NCBI GenBank assembly: GCA_011319805.1 | Contig: SJRY01000320.1 | Coordinates: 186,001-250,000, forward strand | Length of the DNA: 64,000 nucleotides | Source: Macrocybe gigantea | Taxonomy: Eukaryota > Basidiomycota > Agaricomycetes > Agaricales > Callistosporiaceae | Reading direction: 5' to 3' | Shown here: positions 24,901 to 37,395 of the stretch, one piece after another | How the letters are laid out: the number at the start of each line of letters is the position of its first letter | How positions within the stretch are numbered: the stretch's first letter is position 1 | The notes under the pieces: generated by a model | Database searches by the model: none | Seen by the model: the letters and a program-made list of their open reading frames with translations, nothing else | What the model was told of the DNA's origin: nothing | Made by a program: the position numbers and the translations under genes

Positions 24901-25931
24901 TGGAAGAAAACGCTCAGACCGCCAGGCAAGGGATGCTGGGCCGCCTGAACTTAGAAGACTGGAGATCGTCCACGAAAATAGAAGCCTTAATAGAAGAATT
25001 GAGCAATCTGAGGCAGAAGGACGCGACGACCAAGAGTCTCGTGTTTAGTCAATTCGTTAACTTCCTAGACTTGATCGCATATCGATTGCAAAAAGCAGGA
25101 TTCAACGTAAGTCGATTCTTTAAAGACTAGGATCGGGATCCTTGACACACTCGTGCCTTCCAGATTTGCAGATTGGAAGGAACAATGAGCCCTCAAGCCA
25201 GAGATGCGACGATCCAGCATTTTAGTGTGTTATGCTCCTTATGTTCTGATAACTTCCCTAATCGTCATCGGCAGTGAACAACGTCGATGTGACTGTTTTT
25301 CTTGTCAGTCTCAAGGCGGGAGGCGTTGCCCTCAACTTAACAGAAGCTTCGCGAGTATACCTGATGGATAGTTGGTGGAATCCTGCTGTGTGTACCGGTA
25401 TTTCTCCATGCGCCTTTCCTTCTGAAATTCATTATCCGCCAGGTCGAATACCGTGCGCTATGTTCCTTGACATTTTTTATCATGGCCACGCTGACGTCTT
25501 TGCAGAGGCCATGGATCGTATCCATCGCCTTGGTCAACGTAGGCCGGTCCAAGCCATCAAGCTGGTGGTCGAAGACAGTATTGAGAGTCGCATCGTGCAG
25601 GTTTGTCCAGACTTCTTTCTTTCCTGATCCGTAAAGCATTGACATTTCTATGACAGCTCCAAGAGAAGAAGTCTGCTATGGTCGACGCCACTTTGTCTGC
25701 GGACGATTCTGTAAGAAAGCCTTTCTCTTCTGATGTTTCGATGAATATTCTGATGTCTTTCGGCAGGCAATGGGTAGATTAACACCGGAAGATGTGAGTT
25801 GGCATTTTCGCGTTATCCCCACTCCTTCTGATCTGTCTTGGCTGCGCTTAGCTTGGATTCCTGTTCAGAGTGAGTACAACTCACATTTACCTGGTTTTAT
25901 GTATGACTGACCATGTTTCCAAAAGCTTTGA
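21938..25931 (+). CDS. RAD16: RAD16-type SNF2 ATPase with RING finger (global-genome nucleotide excision repair)
   Basis: DNA-dependent ATPase and E3 ligase subunit that, with Rad7 in yeast, repairs UV damage in silent DNA. Start [12 protein letters not shown] at 21938, then an acidic/Lys-rich N terminus. Helicase motifs: [22 protein letters not shown] split by an intron, [12 protein letters not shown] (near 23700), [18 protein letters not shown] Zn-binding insert ([11 protein letters not shown], then CDDCGH and MHHTCF) is characteristic of Rad16. The RING finger runs [19 protein letters not shown] to [11 protein letters not shown] across an intron near 24.85 kb. The C-terminal helicase lobe has [26 protein letters not shown] and [13 protein letters not shown]. 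Ends LTPEDLGFLFRL, using a last 56 bp intron and stop at 25931. About fifteen short introns. Confidence 0.93.
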
Positions 25932-26209
25932 TATTTAACTTTATACTAAGTCAAAGAGAAACCATAAATATGTAGTCCCTGTCGTTTTGTCTTGTAGCTT
26001 AGCACGAGTGTGTTCTGTCGCGTAATTGTTATTGTCATTATGTCCGTTTTTTTCGAGTGTTATTCGCCGGGGAGGACTCCCGCCGGTTATACCGGAACCG
26101 GTACATGCGGGGAAGGACTTCTTGGAGTTGGCTATAATTTCGGCCTCCCCTTCCTTCCCCTCCACAACCCCGCCTGCACCGTGACTCCAGTTAAGCTTAG
26201 CGATATACC

Positions 26210-28679
26210 ATGTCTTTGAAGGTATTCACACTCGACGAAGTCGCCAAGGTGAGCCAGCCCCGTTGAAAGTCCCAACAGAAGATGACCTCGGATGGCCGTT
26301 TCCTCCAATAGCACAACAGGGAGGGCGATCTGGTAATAATGCTCGCTGAAGATGTTGTGAACGTTGACGAATGAGTGATTACAGTGGATAGTGATCGACT
26401 CCAAGGTCTATGACCTGTCCAAATTTGCGGACCTACACCCTGGAGGAGCGAACGTCTTGTACAACGCGTCTGTTGGTGAGCCCCGCCTCTTCGGCATCTG
26501 GTCTGTGCAATACGCCAACCTGCTTTTTCCCGGTGACCTCGTCCAGCCGGACAGGACGCGACGCAGACGTTCTTTGGACTGCACAGGCACGAGGTCCTTC
26601 TCCGTCCTCAGTACGCCAGGCTGCAAATCGGCAAAATCCAAGGCCAGGAAGAGACCATCAAACACCTCGCGCCGGGAGAGCTCAGCCAAGTGCCCTACGC
26701 CGAGCCTACGTGGCTCAGCCGTGGATTCTTCAGTCCGTACTACTCCGAAAGTCATAGGAGGTTTCAAAAGGCGGTCCGTACGTTCTTCATGGAGGTCGTC
26801 GCGCCCGAATCGGCGCGGTGCGATGCGAGTGGGAAGCGGATCTCGCAGGAAGTGGTGGACAAGCTCGCGTGAGTCGTGGTTTGCTTTCTCTGCTTCGTTG
26901 TCTTTTTGTTTAAAATATATCGGTCGTCTCACACTTCCTTGTGCTCGCACATGTGATTTTAAATGCGAAATTTCTTCAATTTCGCTAGCGAGCAAAACAT
27001 CATTGCTATGCGGCTTGGACCAGGAAAGCATCTCAAAGGCCGCACGTTGATGGGCGGCGTTGTCAAACCTGAAGAGTTTGACTACTTCCACGAGGTGAAT
27101 TTCGGTCTTCGTCTGTGGATCTCTCATATACTCATACATCATGTGCATATCGCACACTCATCATATAACAGTCCATCATCCATGCTGAACTGGCACGCGT
27201 CAGTACCAGAGCCTTTGTGGACGGCTTCCTTGCCGGTCTCGTCATCGGCCTACCTCCCGTCTTGAATTATGGCAGTCCCGAGTTGCAAGCCAAAGTCGTT
27301 CCAGACGTGGGCATTTGTTTACCATTTTCTAGGCAGTGTTATGTCCTCATCTGCGATTTTGTATCATAGCTTCTCGCAGGAAAAAAGTACATCGCGTTGG
27401 CCATCAGCGAGGCGTTTGCAGGAAGCGACGTCAGCGGCCTGCAAACGACTGCAGTGCGTGATGGCGATTACTGGATAGTAACCGGAACCAAAAAGTAAGT
27501 AACATACGTCCAAGGAAGCGATGTCTGCTTAGTGGTTTGGTGTCCAGATGGATCACCAATGGCACATTCGCCGACTACTTCACCACAGGTTGCAAAACAG
27601 ACAGTGGCTTTACCGTTCTTCTAATTGAACGCGGTCCTGGTGTCTCCACAAAGCAGATCAAGACGGCCTACTCTTCCGTCGCTGGCACCGCTTTCGTTAC
27701 GTTTGACAAGGTTGGGAATCGCACATGTAATCTCTTGCACCAGTGATGATGAACCTTGATGATCCACAGGTTCGCGTATCCCTTTCCAACACGCTTGGCA
27801 AGGTAGGAAAAGGCATGCAAGTCATCCTCAGCAACTTCAACCATGAGCGCTGGATGGTCACTTCGTGTTCCGTCAGCGCACAACGGCTAATCGTCGAAGA
27901 ATGTCTCAAGTGCATTTCTTTTCCCACCCATGTTCTTCCGTGTTCGTGACATGTCTTCTTTATCTCGCACTTCCAGATGGGCGTCGCAAAGGATCGTGTT
28001 TGGAAAACCTCTGACGTCCCAGGCTGTCATCCGCGCCAAGTTGGGCAACATGATTGCACGAGTAGAGGCGTGCCAGAACTGGCTCGAATCGGTGACATTC
28101 CAAATGAACAATGTTCAGTCTTCTCTTTCCTCTTTTCATCGAATCCTTTTCCTTACCGAACGCGACGCAGATGTCTTATAATGAGATGTCGGACAAGTTG
28201 GCTGGACCCATAGGATTGCTGAAGCAGTGAGTCTCATCCACGTCTCGGCAACGTTTGCACCTTGCTTTAGCTGACAATATTGCAGATTTGTCTCACGATC
28301 CGGTCGAGAAACAGCCGAAGGTAAGGCGCAGTCCTCTCTAATCTTGGCTGCATGTAACAAACATAAATTGTGTTTGCCAGACGCCACCCAAGTATTTGGT
28401 GGTAGAGCTTTGACGGTGACGGGCATGGGCAGACTCGTGGAAGACGTGCGTCGCTTCAGATTAAACCGGGAATATGTGCATGCTGAAAAGACTATTTTTA
28501 CATAGTATCACCGAACATCAGGATTTGATGCCAGTGCGTTTCTTTCTCGCTCGTACTTTTTCATCGTTCAGCTGATCCGATGCAAATCATATCCAGTCCT
28601 CGCCGGAGCTGAGGATGTGTTGGGAGACTTGGGAGTCCGCCAAGCCCTCAGGAAGATGCCTCTTGGTGCACGTCTTTGA
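26210..28679 (+). CDS. Acyl-CoA dehydrogenase with N-terminal cytochrome b5 domain
   Basis: Fungal two-domain oxidoreductase. Start MSLKVFTLDEVAK at 26210. The cytochrome b5 domain follows after an intron, with the heme-binding YDLSKFADLHPGGANVL and a second His in FFGLHRHEVL. Then comes the acyl-CoA dehydrogenase domain: PPVLNYGSPELQAKVVPD, AISEAFAGSDVSGLQTTAV, YWIVTGTKK/WITNGTFADY, RIVFGKPLTSQAV, and near the C terminus TQVFGGRALTVTGMGRLVED followed by an ending KMPLGARL at 28679. The b5 domain probably passes electrons to or from the FAD, replacing ETF; this is inferred from the fusion. At least ten introns. A fragment of its exon at 27.17-27.32 kb recurs at 31.18-31.22 and 43.74-43.83 kb, showing that the local duplication reached into this gene. 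Confidence 0.92.
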
Positions 28680-28689
28680 CCGTTTGTGG

Positions 28690-31190
28690 ATACCACCAGG
28701 CATGTTCATTTTTGTGCCGTTCACATTGCATGCAAGGTCGAAGCAGCCATGTGAGTCGGCGCTTGAATTATGTGGGCGTTTTCTGATACTCATGGCCCTA
28801 TGCCATGTTTCTATGCTACTCCAATACCTTCCGTCCCGTACATCGATGTGAGTAATCAAAGAGTAAAGAGTAAATCCTGAATTCAAAAAAAAGGAATGGT
28901 GCCCCCTCCGCCTGGATTCATCGTTAAGAATGCGGCGGTGATATTCCAGTGTACATAAAGAGTATCGAAACCTACCAAGCACTGAGCGTAAGGTCGGACG
29001 AAGCTAGCCGGACAAGGCTACGATAGACTTCAAGTGGTTTCCATCTCTGGGGCACTGGCTTTCTTACGGCCGAAATAGCTATACGCGGTGATTAAGCCGA
29101 CATACATCGAGAAGAAAAAGATTCATAGACGCACATGGCTTGTACTTCGAACATGTCCAAGACCCATGCAGGATAGTCGAAAGGGAATGGGCCCTTCCGG
29201 TTCATGGACCACTCATGATCATGGTACAACCGCAACCAGATCATGGTGTTGCCCGGCAACTCGTTGCAACAAGCATAGAAGATGGCTCGCAGCTCTACAC
29301 CATGAAGATGGTGATAGAAAAGTTCCTGGTTCAGCTCCGCTAGCTTGAGCCGAAAGTGGGCGCGAACGATGGTGTCCTGGAGGTTGTCATCGGCATAATT
29401 TCCCCGCTCCTCCTGGAAGCTCGTCAATATGAATCGCTCCTCATCATCATCGAACCAACCCGGGCCGACAGCTGCAAGCCATGCTGGACGGAATCCTGCC
29501 ATTTCCCAATCGATAACGCCGGTGATGGCACCGGTATCGGGATCGACCAGGATATTACAAGTGCTAAAATCTCCGTGATCAAAATGAAATGTCTGGTTGG
29601 TGGCGGATGCAGAATGATCTTGGTGCTGTGAATATAGAGGCCGGATAGCGTCGAAGATTTCAAGAACCCTTTCGTAAGGCCAGCGATTCATTTTGTCAGT
29701 GGACCTAGTGGGAGGTTGGCCTCGAAAGGCGAGGGCTTCCAAGAAACGACGTTCCGAATCAAAAGGTCCGCAAGCCTGGGGCGGAATGGGGTTTTCATGA
29801 TCGAGGAAAGTCACGTCGTTGACTGGTCCGATAACCAGCCGATCGACAGGTGTAGGGATTCGAAAGCTATGAAAATAGGGTAGGGAAGAGGAAGAGCCTC
29901 CAGCAGCGTGTGTCAGAGAAAAGTGGCGAAGAATTTCGAGGTTTGTATCGAGTGCAGATTCCTTGCCTCCGAGATGTGACAGACTACCACATTGTGGCGC
30001 CGTGATAGTGAATAGCGAGGACAGAACGTTTGCTAAGTCAGCACTGAGGCGAAGGCGTTGCTGAAAGCCAAGAGTCTCGAAACAGTCTTGCAGAGGGGAG
30101 CCTGGAAGATATTCCATTAGGATCCATTCCGCACCGACAGGATTGTGTGGTGAGGTGCAGTAGAGGTAAACTTCTGGAACGGGGATGCAGGTGCGGGCTA
30201 ATCAAAGGATCAGACAATTCTTTTCTGCAGAACAGGCATCCGAGTCGAAGTTGTACCTCTAACTAATTGCATAGCCGCCACCTCCGCCTCGGTTTTCATC
30301 GATTCGCGAACTGCCAGCACGACACGCGCAATGACTTGCTTGCCATTTTCAAGTGTGAATAGAAACACACGGGCATATGCTCCTTCTGTCATTTGCCGAT
30401 GGTCGTGACACCCTGCGTGAAAATGGCTGCAAACGATGTTTTGCAAGGCTGCCATGTCGACTTTCATTTCTTTCCATAGTTCCTCATCTGCATGGTGATG
30501 ATCAGTGGCCATGTTCGAGCTGTTGTCTTTTGCGGATGGTGACTAGCAGAGTTTGAGTACGAGAGCCTTTGATTGACACGAGAACTGATCTGTGCAGGAT
30601 CGAAACAAAAGTAGGATCAACATGCATAGAGCTTGTGACCTGAAACCCTAGGCCCACATGAGGCTTGGGAAGTATTGAGCAGCTTGGAGATGGGTCTTGC
30701 AATCGTATAAAGTGAAGTCCGAAGGAAGGACATTTCCTAGATGTACCTGCAGGTCGGTTCTTCATCCAGCCCTCCAGTAAAAGTGACCCTGCATGAAATC
30801 TGCACCTAGGGAATGTAAATAAGTAGTATCTTCCACCACAGGCCTTTAGGAGCTCAAGTCAAAAAATTGCGATGCAGGTGGGAAACAGAATGCACTAGGC
30901 ACAGTGGACAAGTTCGCACAAGTTCTTTTCTCCTTTCGATTCCTTCCAGTGATCCCGTGAGCGAGAACTATGAAGGATTTGAGATTCAGACAGCATGGTG
31001 AAAAATATAGATTAGTTATGATCAGGTCGATTAGACTTTGCAGAAAATTTCTGCTATGGCCCTGTTCTTCAAGTTGGCCAGCAATGCTTCAGACTGGAGT
31101 TTCAATATTTCAATCCCCACGTCAACTGTCTGCAGTTGGAAAATTGAGCCGGCCTTACTGAGACAAGAAATGCAAAGCAACACGCAACAG
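28690..31190. repeat. Tandem duplication unit, copy A
   Basis: Sequence from just past the dehydrogenase stop through the APH-like gene and its upstream flank is repeated at 43955-46480. Shared landmarks are a stretch ending 'ggcatgttcattt', the 'gtaatcaaagagtaaa' stretch, the whole gene, and 'cttttctcctttcgattcct' upstream. Coding parts are nearly identical and flanks more diverged with small indels. The limits are approximate. Confidence 0.8.
29092..30512 (-). CDS. APH-like phosphotransferase, copy 1
   Basis: Kinase-fold phosphotransferase of the fungal aminoglycoside-phosphotransferase-like expansion; substrate unknown. Two exons (30257-30512 and 29092-30197; 59 bp intron), 453 residues. 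Exon 1: MATDHHHADEELWKEMK start, Gly-rich strand region EGAYARVFLFTLENGKQVIA with the Lys of the VIAR strand region, and the C-helix Glu in KTEAEVAAM. Exon 2: hinge WILMEYLPGSPL, catalytic loop FHFDHGDFSTCNILVD (Asp and Asn both kept), metal site GVIDWEMAGFRPAW. The C-terminal helices are complete, ending SSRCMSA. No frame defects. Sister of the gene at 44362-45782; a third copy has decayed. Confidence 0.88.
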
Positions 31191-31216
31191 TCCATCATCC
31201 ATACTGGACTGGCTTC
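31175..31216 (+). pseudogene. Acyl-CoA dehydrogenase exon fragment (left half, split by retroelement)
   Basis: The sequence 'cagtccatcatccat' and following bases match the start of the dehydrogenase exon at about 27170. It then runs to GGCTTC, where the chromovirus is inserted. An inner stretch of about 30-40 bp present in the parent exon is missing. Continues at 43744. Confidence 0.75.
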
Positions 31217-31494
31217 TGTTACGGACGCCGCCCAAAGGACTATTCATTTTCTTATCTTATCTTTCCCACATCCCTTATCTCCCCCATCATGCTGCGCAGC
31301 GCGCAGTCATTGAGTCATCCCACTTCCCTAGTCATCCTGAGTCATCTCCTTCCAGTCTTACTCATCCGCAGTCCACAGCATTGCGCAGCCCATGGTCCAT
31401 GCTCGAGTACTGTAATGTATATAAGGACTCCCAGATGTACCAGTAGCGCTAGGCTTAATATTCCTTTTGCCATCATCTCAAGACCACTCTCGCA
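31217..31494 (+). repeat. Chromovirus 5' LTR, first part
   Basis: 278 bp beginning TGTTACGG. It aligns to the 3' LTR at 43424-43701. A TATA-like 'tatataag' at 31418-31425 is the probable promoter. The last five bases TCGCA (31490-31494) are the copia target duplication. The LTR resumes at 37691. Confidence 0.93.
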
Positions 31495-31784
31495 TATAGA
31501 AGGCAGGATCCAGTCGGGCAACTGAAAAGGTGGAAATCTAAAGATAATATAGCCTCAGTATCTCGTAGAGTACTAGCCTACTGTAAATACCTAAAGATAA
31601 TATACTATGGTTCTTTAGTGATAGAATAGTGAATATAATGAAGGAACTCACGCCTCAGTATCTCGTAGAGTACTGAGGCAGACATTCTGCATCCTACGGA
31701 AATTTTACCTATGGTTACATAATGTTGATAGCAACGGTACGTCGTCGTCAGCGCCAACTGCGACTCGACCTCGTTCCTTCAACA
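31495..31784 (-). repeat. Copia 3' LTR
   Basis: 290 bp; in element orientation it begins TGTTGAAGG and ends TATA. It differs from the partner LTR at five sites, all transitions at CpG, four of them lost in this copy. Confidence 0.93.
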
Positions 31785-31793
31785 CTCCCCTCG
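31785..31793 (-). other. Copia polypurine tract
   Basis: In element orientation CGAGGGGAG directly precedes the TG of the 3' LTR, the expected site for plus-strand DNA priming. Confidence 0.7.
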
Positions 31794-31816
31794 AGTCGAA
31801 GTCTCCGCGATGAAGA

Positions 31817-34800
31817 TCAGGGACCGACGCCCATCAACTCGCGAAATAACTCGAATTTCGGTCGCGCGAGGGCCTTTGTCATCACGTCGGCGATCATATC
31901 CTCTGTGGGGCAATATTGGAGCTCGATGCAGCCGCGGTCGACAGTTTGGCGGATGAAATGGAATGGAACGTCGATATGTTTCGTTCTCCCGTGGTATTTC
32001 TCGTTCTTGGAGAGGTGAATCGCGCCCTGGTTATCAGAGAAGAGTGTCGTGGGGATTTTGAAAGGAAAAATGGGTGATAGTTCAGTGAGTAATTTTTGAT
32101 ACCACAAGACTTCCTTTGCGGCATGCGTTAACGTGACGTATTCTGACTCAGTACTAGACAGGGTGATTATTGGTTGCTTCTTACTGCTCCACGATGCGGC
32201 GCCATTCCTGATGAAGAAGACGAAACCGGAAATCGAGTGGCAGTGCATATGGAAAGCCCAGTCGGCGTCGGAATAACCAATAAGAGTCATTGTTTTGCCG
32301 CCTAGGGTGAGTCTATAGTTCTTTGTGCCTAGAAGGTAACGAAGCACTCGTTTGGCAGACTCTAGGTGTGTTTTACGTGGATTTTCGAGGTGCTGTGACA
32401 GCACGGATGTTGCAAAACCAATGTCCAGATGGGTCATCACCCGCTGATGAGCGCTCCGCACCGCTGACCGCTGATAAGTCCTAATTTGGTAATCCCGCCC
32501 CTGCATTCGAAATCATACCACTACTCGGCCCCCTCAGCATGATACCGCAGTCCAGTCGCTGACTTCTCGTTCGAGTACTCGGGATGTCGACAACTCCGTG
32601 AGGCTTCCATTCCAGGTCCCTGACACTTCGCCAAACGCATCGCACACGTACATTCCGGACATTCTGCGCTTCCTATACCGCCCAATCCGGTCAGGCAGTC
32701 TTATTCCTATATGCCTCCCCGATTTCCAGATCCCGATATGGCAAGACTACTACCATTTTCGATATCGCACCGCCTCACGCCTTCCCGCGTTCCCGACACT
32801 GCCTCGCCGCAGTACATTCGAAACAAGGGATTTCGAGCGCGCTACCATTTCATCCACTCTCATTTCGAAATTCATGACTCATATTTCACTGATACATTCT
32901 ACGTTCCTTAGATTATTTTCACGTTCCATTCTACGACGCATGGCACCGGTTTCGGGATGTTCTTTTACCTACTGTTTCACCCTTTATGTTCAGATTTCGA
33001 ACGGACTTACATCTCCCCGACGTTTCAGCCACTAAACGACCCTTTCGAAATCATACGATACGTTCTCTCATTCGGTTTCAACTTCGCCGGTTATTCCGAT
33101 ACCCGAAATCTTCTCATCTATAAAAACCCATGTACTTGGCATTTGTAACATATAGAAAAAGTTACCGTCTCAGTCCTTCAGCAGTCTCGCAGTCTACGAC
33201 TCGTGTGGAGTCCTTGTGTTATCCGATCTCAAAGTGTCGCGCTCGCGTGGAGCCACCGTACTCAGTCTCGAAATCAGTGTCTCTGGCTTCGCGTGGAAGT
33301 CATTATCATCGAAACCCTTCCGAAACCCTCACTGAAGCCCTCGATATCGCGCGGGAATTCAGCTAAGTCTAACAGCCTTGTTTCGAAAACCCCGAAACCC
33401 GCTCGAAACCATCCATATTCACTTCGTTCCATTCCCCCCTTTCACGCTACAGTCCCTCGGGTTACTCTGTGACTTGAACAGCTCGTAGTTTATACAGCCT
33501 CGGATAGGGACTGACGCTTCCTTCATTCCACCTTGTTGGTTTGTAGGTTAGTGCTACCCGATAGTTATCACCGCGCGTACATGAGGCAGCCGATAATCTG
33601 TCGGTATTTGTTCTTTTCAGCCGGCGTCAATGCAATGGGCGATACCGCGGGTGAGTCGAGCGATAGGTCGATGCCAGGTTCCATGGGAATCACCGCGGGT
33701 CGGGCATTCTCAAGCCCGAAGCGCTTGACGATGTCCTCGACGTAGGCTTCCTGGCTCAGCGATATTGTTCTTGCTGCCAGATCGTGCTCAATTTTTACAC
33801 CTAGCAACCAGTTGATAGGGCCAAGATCAACGATCTCGAAGAACTCGTTCAACTGCTTCTTGATGAGGTTCGCGGAGTCATCAGATTCGGCAATGATAGT
33901 GAAGTCATCCGTTGCAGCAGCGACAATGGTATATTTGTCTCCATTGGTGATGTAGAAGACAGCGAGGTCGGCTTCAAGACGCTTATACATGAGCTTCCCA
34001 AAGGTTTCGCGGACCTTATCATACCAATCGTGGGCTCCTTGCTTCGTTCCGTACATTGGAGCTAACAATTTGCAGACGACAGGCTGGTCTTTAAACTCTG
34101 GAGGGATTTCACGGAACTCAAGATAACGTGGTGGGAGTCGAACGTAAATGATGATGCCGGGTTTGAGGCGGGCATTCAGGTAGGCGTTTTTTGCATTGCA
34201 TTGATGAATTGTAGCGCCTCTTGATGCACCAATTGACAGCAGGGTACGCTTAGTCTCGGGACGAATGCTAACAGCCTCGGTGTCGAAATAATCGATCCCA
34301 TATTGTTGGCCGTATCCCTGGACTACAAGGTGTGCTTTGTATCATATAATTCGCCCTTCGCTGTCTCGTTTGCATCGGAGTGTGTACCGACATCCCACAA
34401 TATTTGCGTCCGGAGGTGGGACTGTGAGTTCCCAGGTATTTAGCTTCTCGATTTGTTTGAGTTCCTCCTCGACTGCGTCTCTCCATTCCAGTTTGTCTGG
34501 TCCGCTCAATGCTTCGTCCAGTGTTGGCTCCTGCTCAGCAATAGCCATAGCATACATAACGGCATCCTCGATCCAGTTGAGGCTGCTGCCATGTGTCTCC
34601 CCTCGCTCACGGTGGCCGTGGCATGTTCAGTAGTTTCAGCGCGGCGGTTTCGCTTTCTGCATCCATAGGCATTTTCGTCATACTGTGGTAGCCCAGCAAG
34701 GGAGTTTCGATGCTGTTTTCGCTGATGGGGTGGCACAACCGGCTCAGGCTCAGTAGGAGGTTCATCTTCGCGATTCCCAGGTTCGTTTTGAGCTCTGATG

Positions 34801-37391
34801 GTTTCGCTCGCAATGTTTTGGGTGTCATTGATGTCTGCAGCAGGGTCCGAGGTGGTTTTGGCCTTTTCGGCCTCGGGATGAGGCTCTGCGATTGCAGGTG
34901 GGATCTCGGCATTCTCCATGGGATCAGCATTGTACCCGTCATCGAAAAATGTGTCCCAGTCCTCCCCCTGAATTGCAACACCATCGGGCTCAAGGGCTTT
35001 TTCTCTATTAAGGTAGACATCCCGTTCAATGCTGACCTTTCATTCCTTTGGCCAGTAGATGCGATACCCCTTTGATTCCTCGTCATAGCCCACAAATTGA
35101 GCTTCGACGGCTCTCGGTTCAAGTTTATTGTTGCCGAGAACACGTACCCACACCCAGGAACCGAACTCCCAAAGATTTGACAGGTCAGGCTTTTTACCGG
35201 TCGCCATCTCGTAAGGGGTTTTCAGATCAGGTCTTCCACTCGAAACGCTGCGGTTTCGACACCACACTTCGAAGAGAGCAGCTTCAGCCCAGAGGGAAGG
35301 AGGGAGGCCCGAGGATGTTAGAAGGGTCCATATACCTTCACCAATGGTGCGATTATCGTGCTCGGCAAGGCCGTTTGAAGCCAGGGAGTCATGGACGGTT
35401 AGATGCTGGATGGTCCCTTGCTTTTCAAGGTGTGCCGTGAATTCATTGCTTAAGAATTCGCCTCCGCGATCTGATCCGAAGATTTTTATATTTGGAGCGC
35501 CTCATTGGACCTTGGCCCAGGACTCATAGCCTTTGTATCTATCGAAGGTTTGGTCCTTTGTCCGCTGAAAGTAAATCATGCGCTCGTGAGAGAATGAGTC
35601 CTTGAAGAGGGAATAATAGTAGTTCCCGCCAAGTGAACGGACTGGTGCCTTTCCCCACAGGTCAGATACGACTTTCTCGCCATAACGTGTATACTTGGTC
35701 TGACTCTCCTTTGGGAAGGATTTGCGGGTAGCCTTTCCCTGCATGCAAAAGGGGCAGTCCCTTTCCTTCTCGTTCGGATCGAGTTCAATGCCAGAGATGA
35801 GGTCGCTTTTGACCATGTTTCGCAGGTCGTCAAAGTTCACGTGGCCCAATTTACGGTGGAGCTCATTGATTGTCATGACCCTTGTCACGACGGAGGCAGC
35901 GGCAGTGAGTTTTGGGTTATTTAAGGTGATTCGATAAAGACCTCGGACGAGTGGGATTTGGGCAATAACCCTTCGCTTTGGCCCTTTCTGGATGATATAG
36001 CAGGTTTGATTCTCCTGGTGAGCTGCGAAACCTCATCAATCGATAGTTTGGATCGAGAGTAATGTGTATGCCATTTTAGGTGCATGATAGACGTCTCGAA
36101 GTGTGACTGTGGTCTTGGAGTCTCCGTTGGGAAAATCGATGGTGAGATCACCTTTCCCAATTGCATATAAATGCTGACCGTTAGCGGCTTTGATAGGCAT
36201 CGACTCGATTTCTCTATAATTGGCAAGTTTGGAGCGGCTGGGAGAGAAATGGTGGCTGGCGCCGGTATCGACAATGATGCCACCAGTGTTTCCGGAGATG
36301 AGGGCCTCAGCTTCGGCTTCAACTTGGAAGTCTGAGGTGCAGACGAGTGAGGTGACAGGTTCATCGGGCTCTTCAAGGGTTGCTATCATTGCAACTCCTT
36401 CGATTTCTGTGGCAGCGTTAGCACTAGCGCTCTTATCGGTTTGTTTCCGATTGCGCTTCTTGAACCATTCAGGAGCTTCGTGCTCCTTCCCTCCTCCTTC
36501 TTCGAAGCACTGCTCCTTTGTATGCCCTATTTTGCCACATTTTGGGTTTGTGCAGCGTTTTTCGTCTCGTTTTGATTTCTGTCCCCTTTTGCCACCCTTG
36601 CCTTTTGAGGAAGATGCGATCATAGCCGAGTTCGACTTATTGATGCTTTCTTCCATCTCGAGTGAGTTAGCCTGGTTGGTAGCGTGTGTAATGATGTCCG
36701 AGCTGGTGAGTTTTTTCCCAGATAGGCTAGCGGTGGCCGAGAGGGTGATAAGAAGGGATTGGTACATGGGAACGAGTGAGACGGAAGTCCGGAGATAGGA
36801 TGAGAATGCCTCGTCAGTCAAAGGACAGCCCATATCATCGAGGCGTTCCTTGATTTCCGTCATTTTCGTGAGATGTTCATGCATGTTACTCCCCTCGGTG
36901 AACCGCATGCTTTGAAGCTGAGCGAGAAGGCTTGTTTGGTAGAGATCACCTTTATTGGAGTGAATCGAGACGAGCTTCTTCCACATCGCGTGAACAGATG
37001 GCTCGTTTTTGATTTGAAAGAAACTGGATTTGTCAATGGTTTGGTAAACAACTTCGCGAGCCAGCGCTTCCTTCTGCTCGTATTCCTCCAATGCTGTCTC
37101 AATTTTATCGAGCTCGTCGTCTGTTAGCTCGATCAAATCATTGCTCATGGCACTCCTGGTGTCCGTGGCTTCTTTTGATGTCCGTTTTCGGAAGAATTTA
37201 CCATCCTTTTCAATTGCCGCAGCCGGTTTACGCGTGGTACCCTTCACATGATGCTGAAGACCCTTGGCCGTGAGATAGTTTGAGACTCTCTCGTCGTAAA
37301 TAGTCCAATTGGAGCTATCGGCCTTAAGGCGAGGTAGTTGGAGCTTCTGATTGCTTGATTCAACGTTCATGGATAGGTCAGCGGGGCCCAT
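31817..37391 (-). pseudogene. Copia gag-pol, decayed
   Basis: Starts MGPADLSMNVESS at 37391. In order: UBN2-type gag, a zinc knuckle C-TNPK-C-GKIG-H-TKEQ-C, protease VDTGASHHF, integrase HHCC (ELHRKLGHVN to CPFCMQGKA) and core (VVSDLWG, GSDRGGEF), RT with AATDDFTII in place of the usual V-D-D box, and RNase H with DADWA and SSTESEY near 32.1-32.3 kb. In-frame TGA codons occur at 36036 (two in tandem), 35502, 35040 and 34342. One -1 break lies near 34599-34602 in a C4 run (plus strand). The RT-RNase H junction is split by the insertion at 32445-33570. Not functional as sequenced. Confidence 0.9.
32445..33570 (+). mobile_element. Putative solo LTR (1126 bp) inside copia RT
   Basis: Splits the copia frame between RT (MYAR) and RNase H (THLDIGFATS). 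It starts TGATGA and ends TTATCA, giving TG..CA ends. CCGC at 32441-32444 is repeated at 33571-33574, a 4 bp target duplication, and removing one copy restores the copia frame. A TATA-like 'tataaaaa' lies at 33119-33126. There is no coding sequence. I infer a solo LTR; a TIR-less non-autonomous element is possible. The orientation is set by the TATA box. Confidence 0.7.
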
Positions 37392-37395
37392 AACC
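37384..37395 (-). other. Copia primer-binding site (half initiator tRNA type), overlapping the gag start codon
   Basis: Right after the 5' LTR the element reads GGTTATGGGCCC, complementary to the anticodon-arm sequence GGGCCCAUAACC of eukaryotic initiator tRNA-Met. Drosophila copia primes from the same internal tRNA site. The ATG inside it is the gag start codon. Confidence 0.75.

Noticed and set aside
29356..29631. Plus-strand ORFs opposite the APH-like genes (also 44626-44901)
   Set aside because: They mirror the intact minus-strand kinase frame in both copies, so they are shadows.
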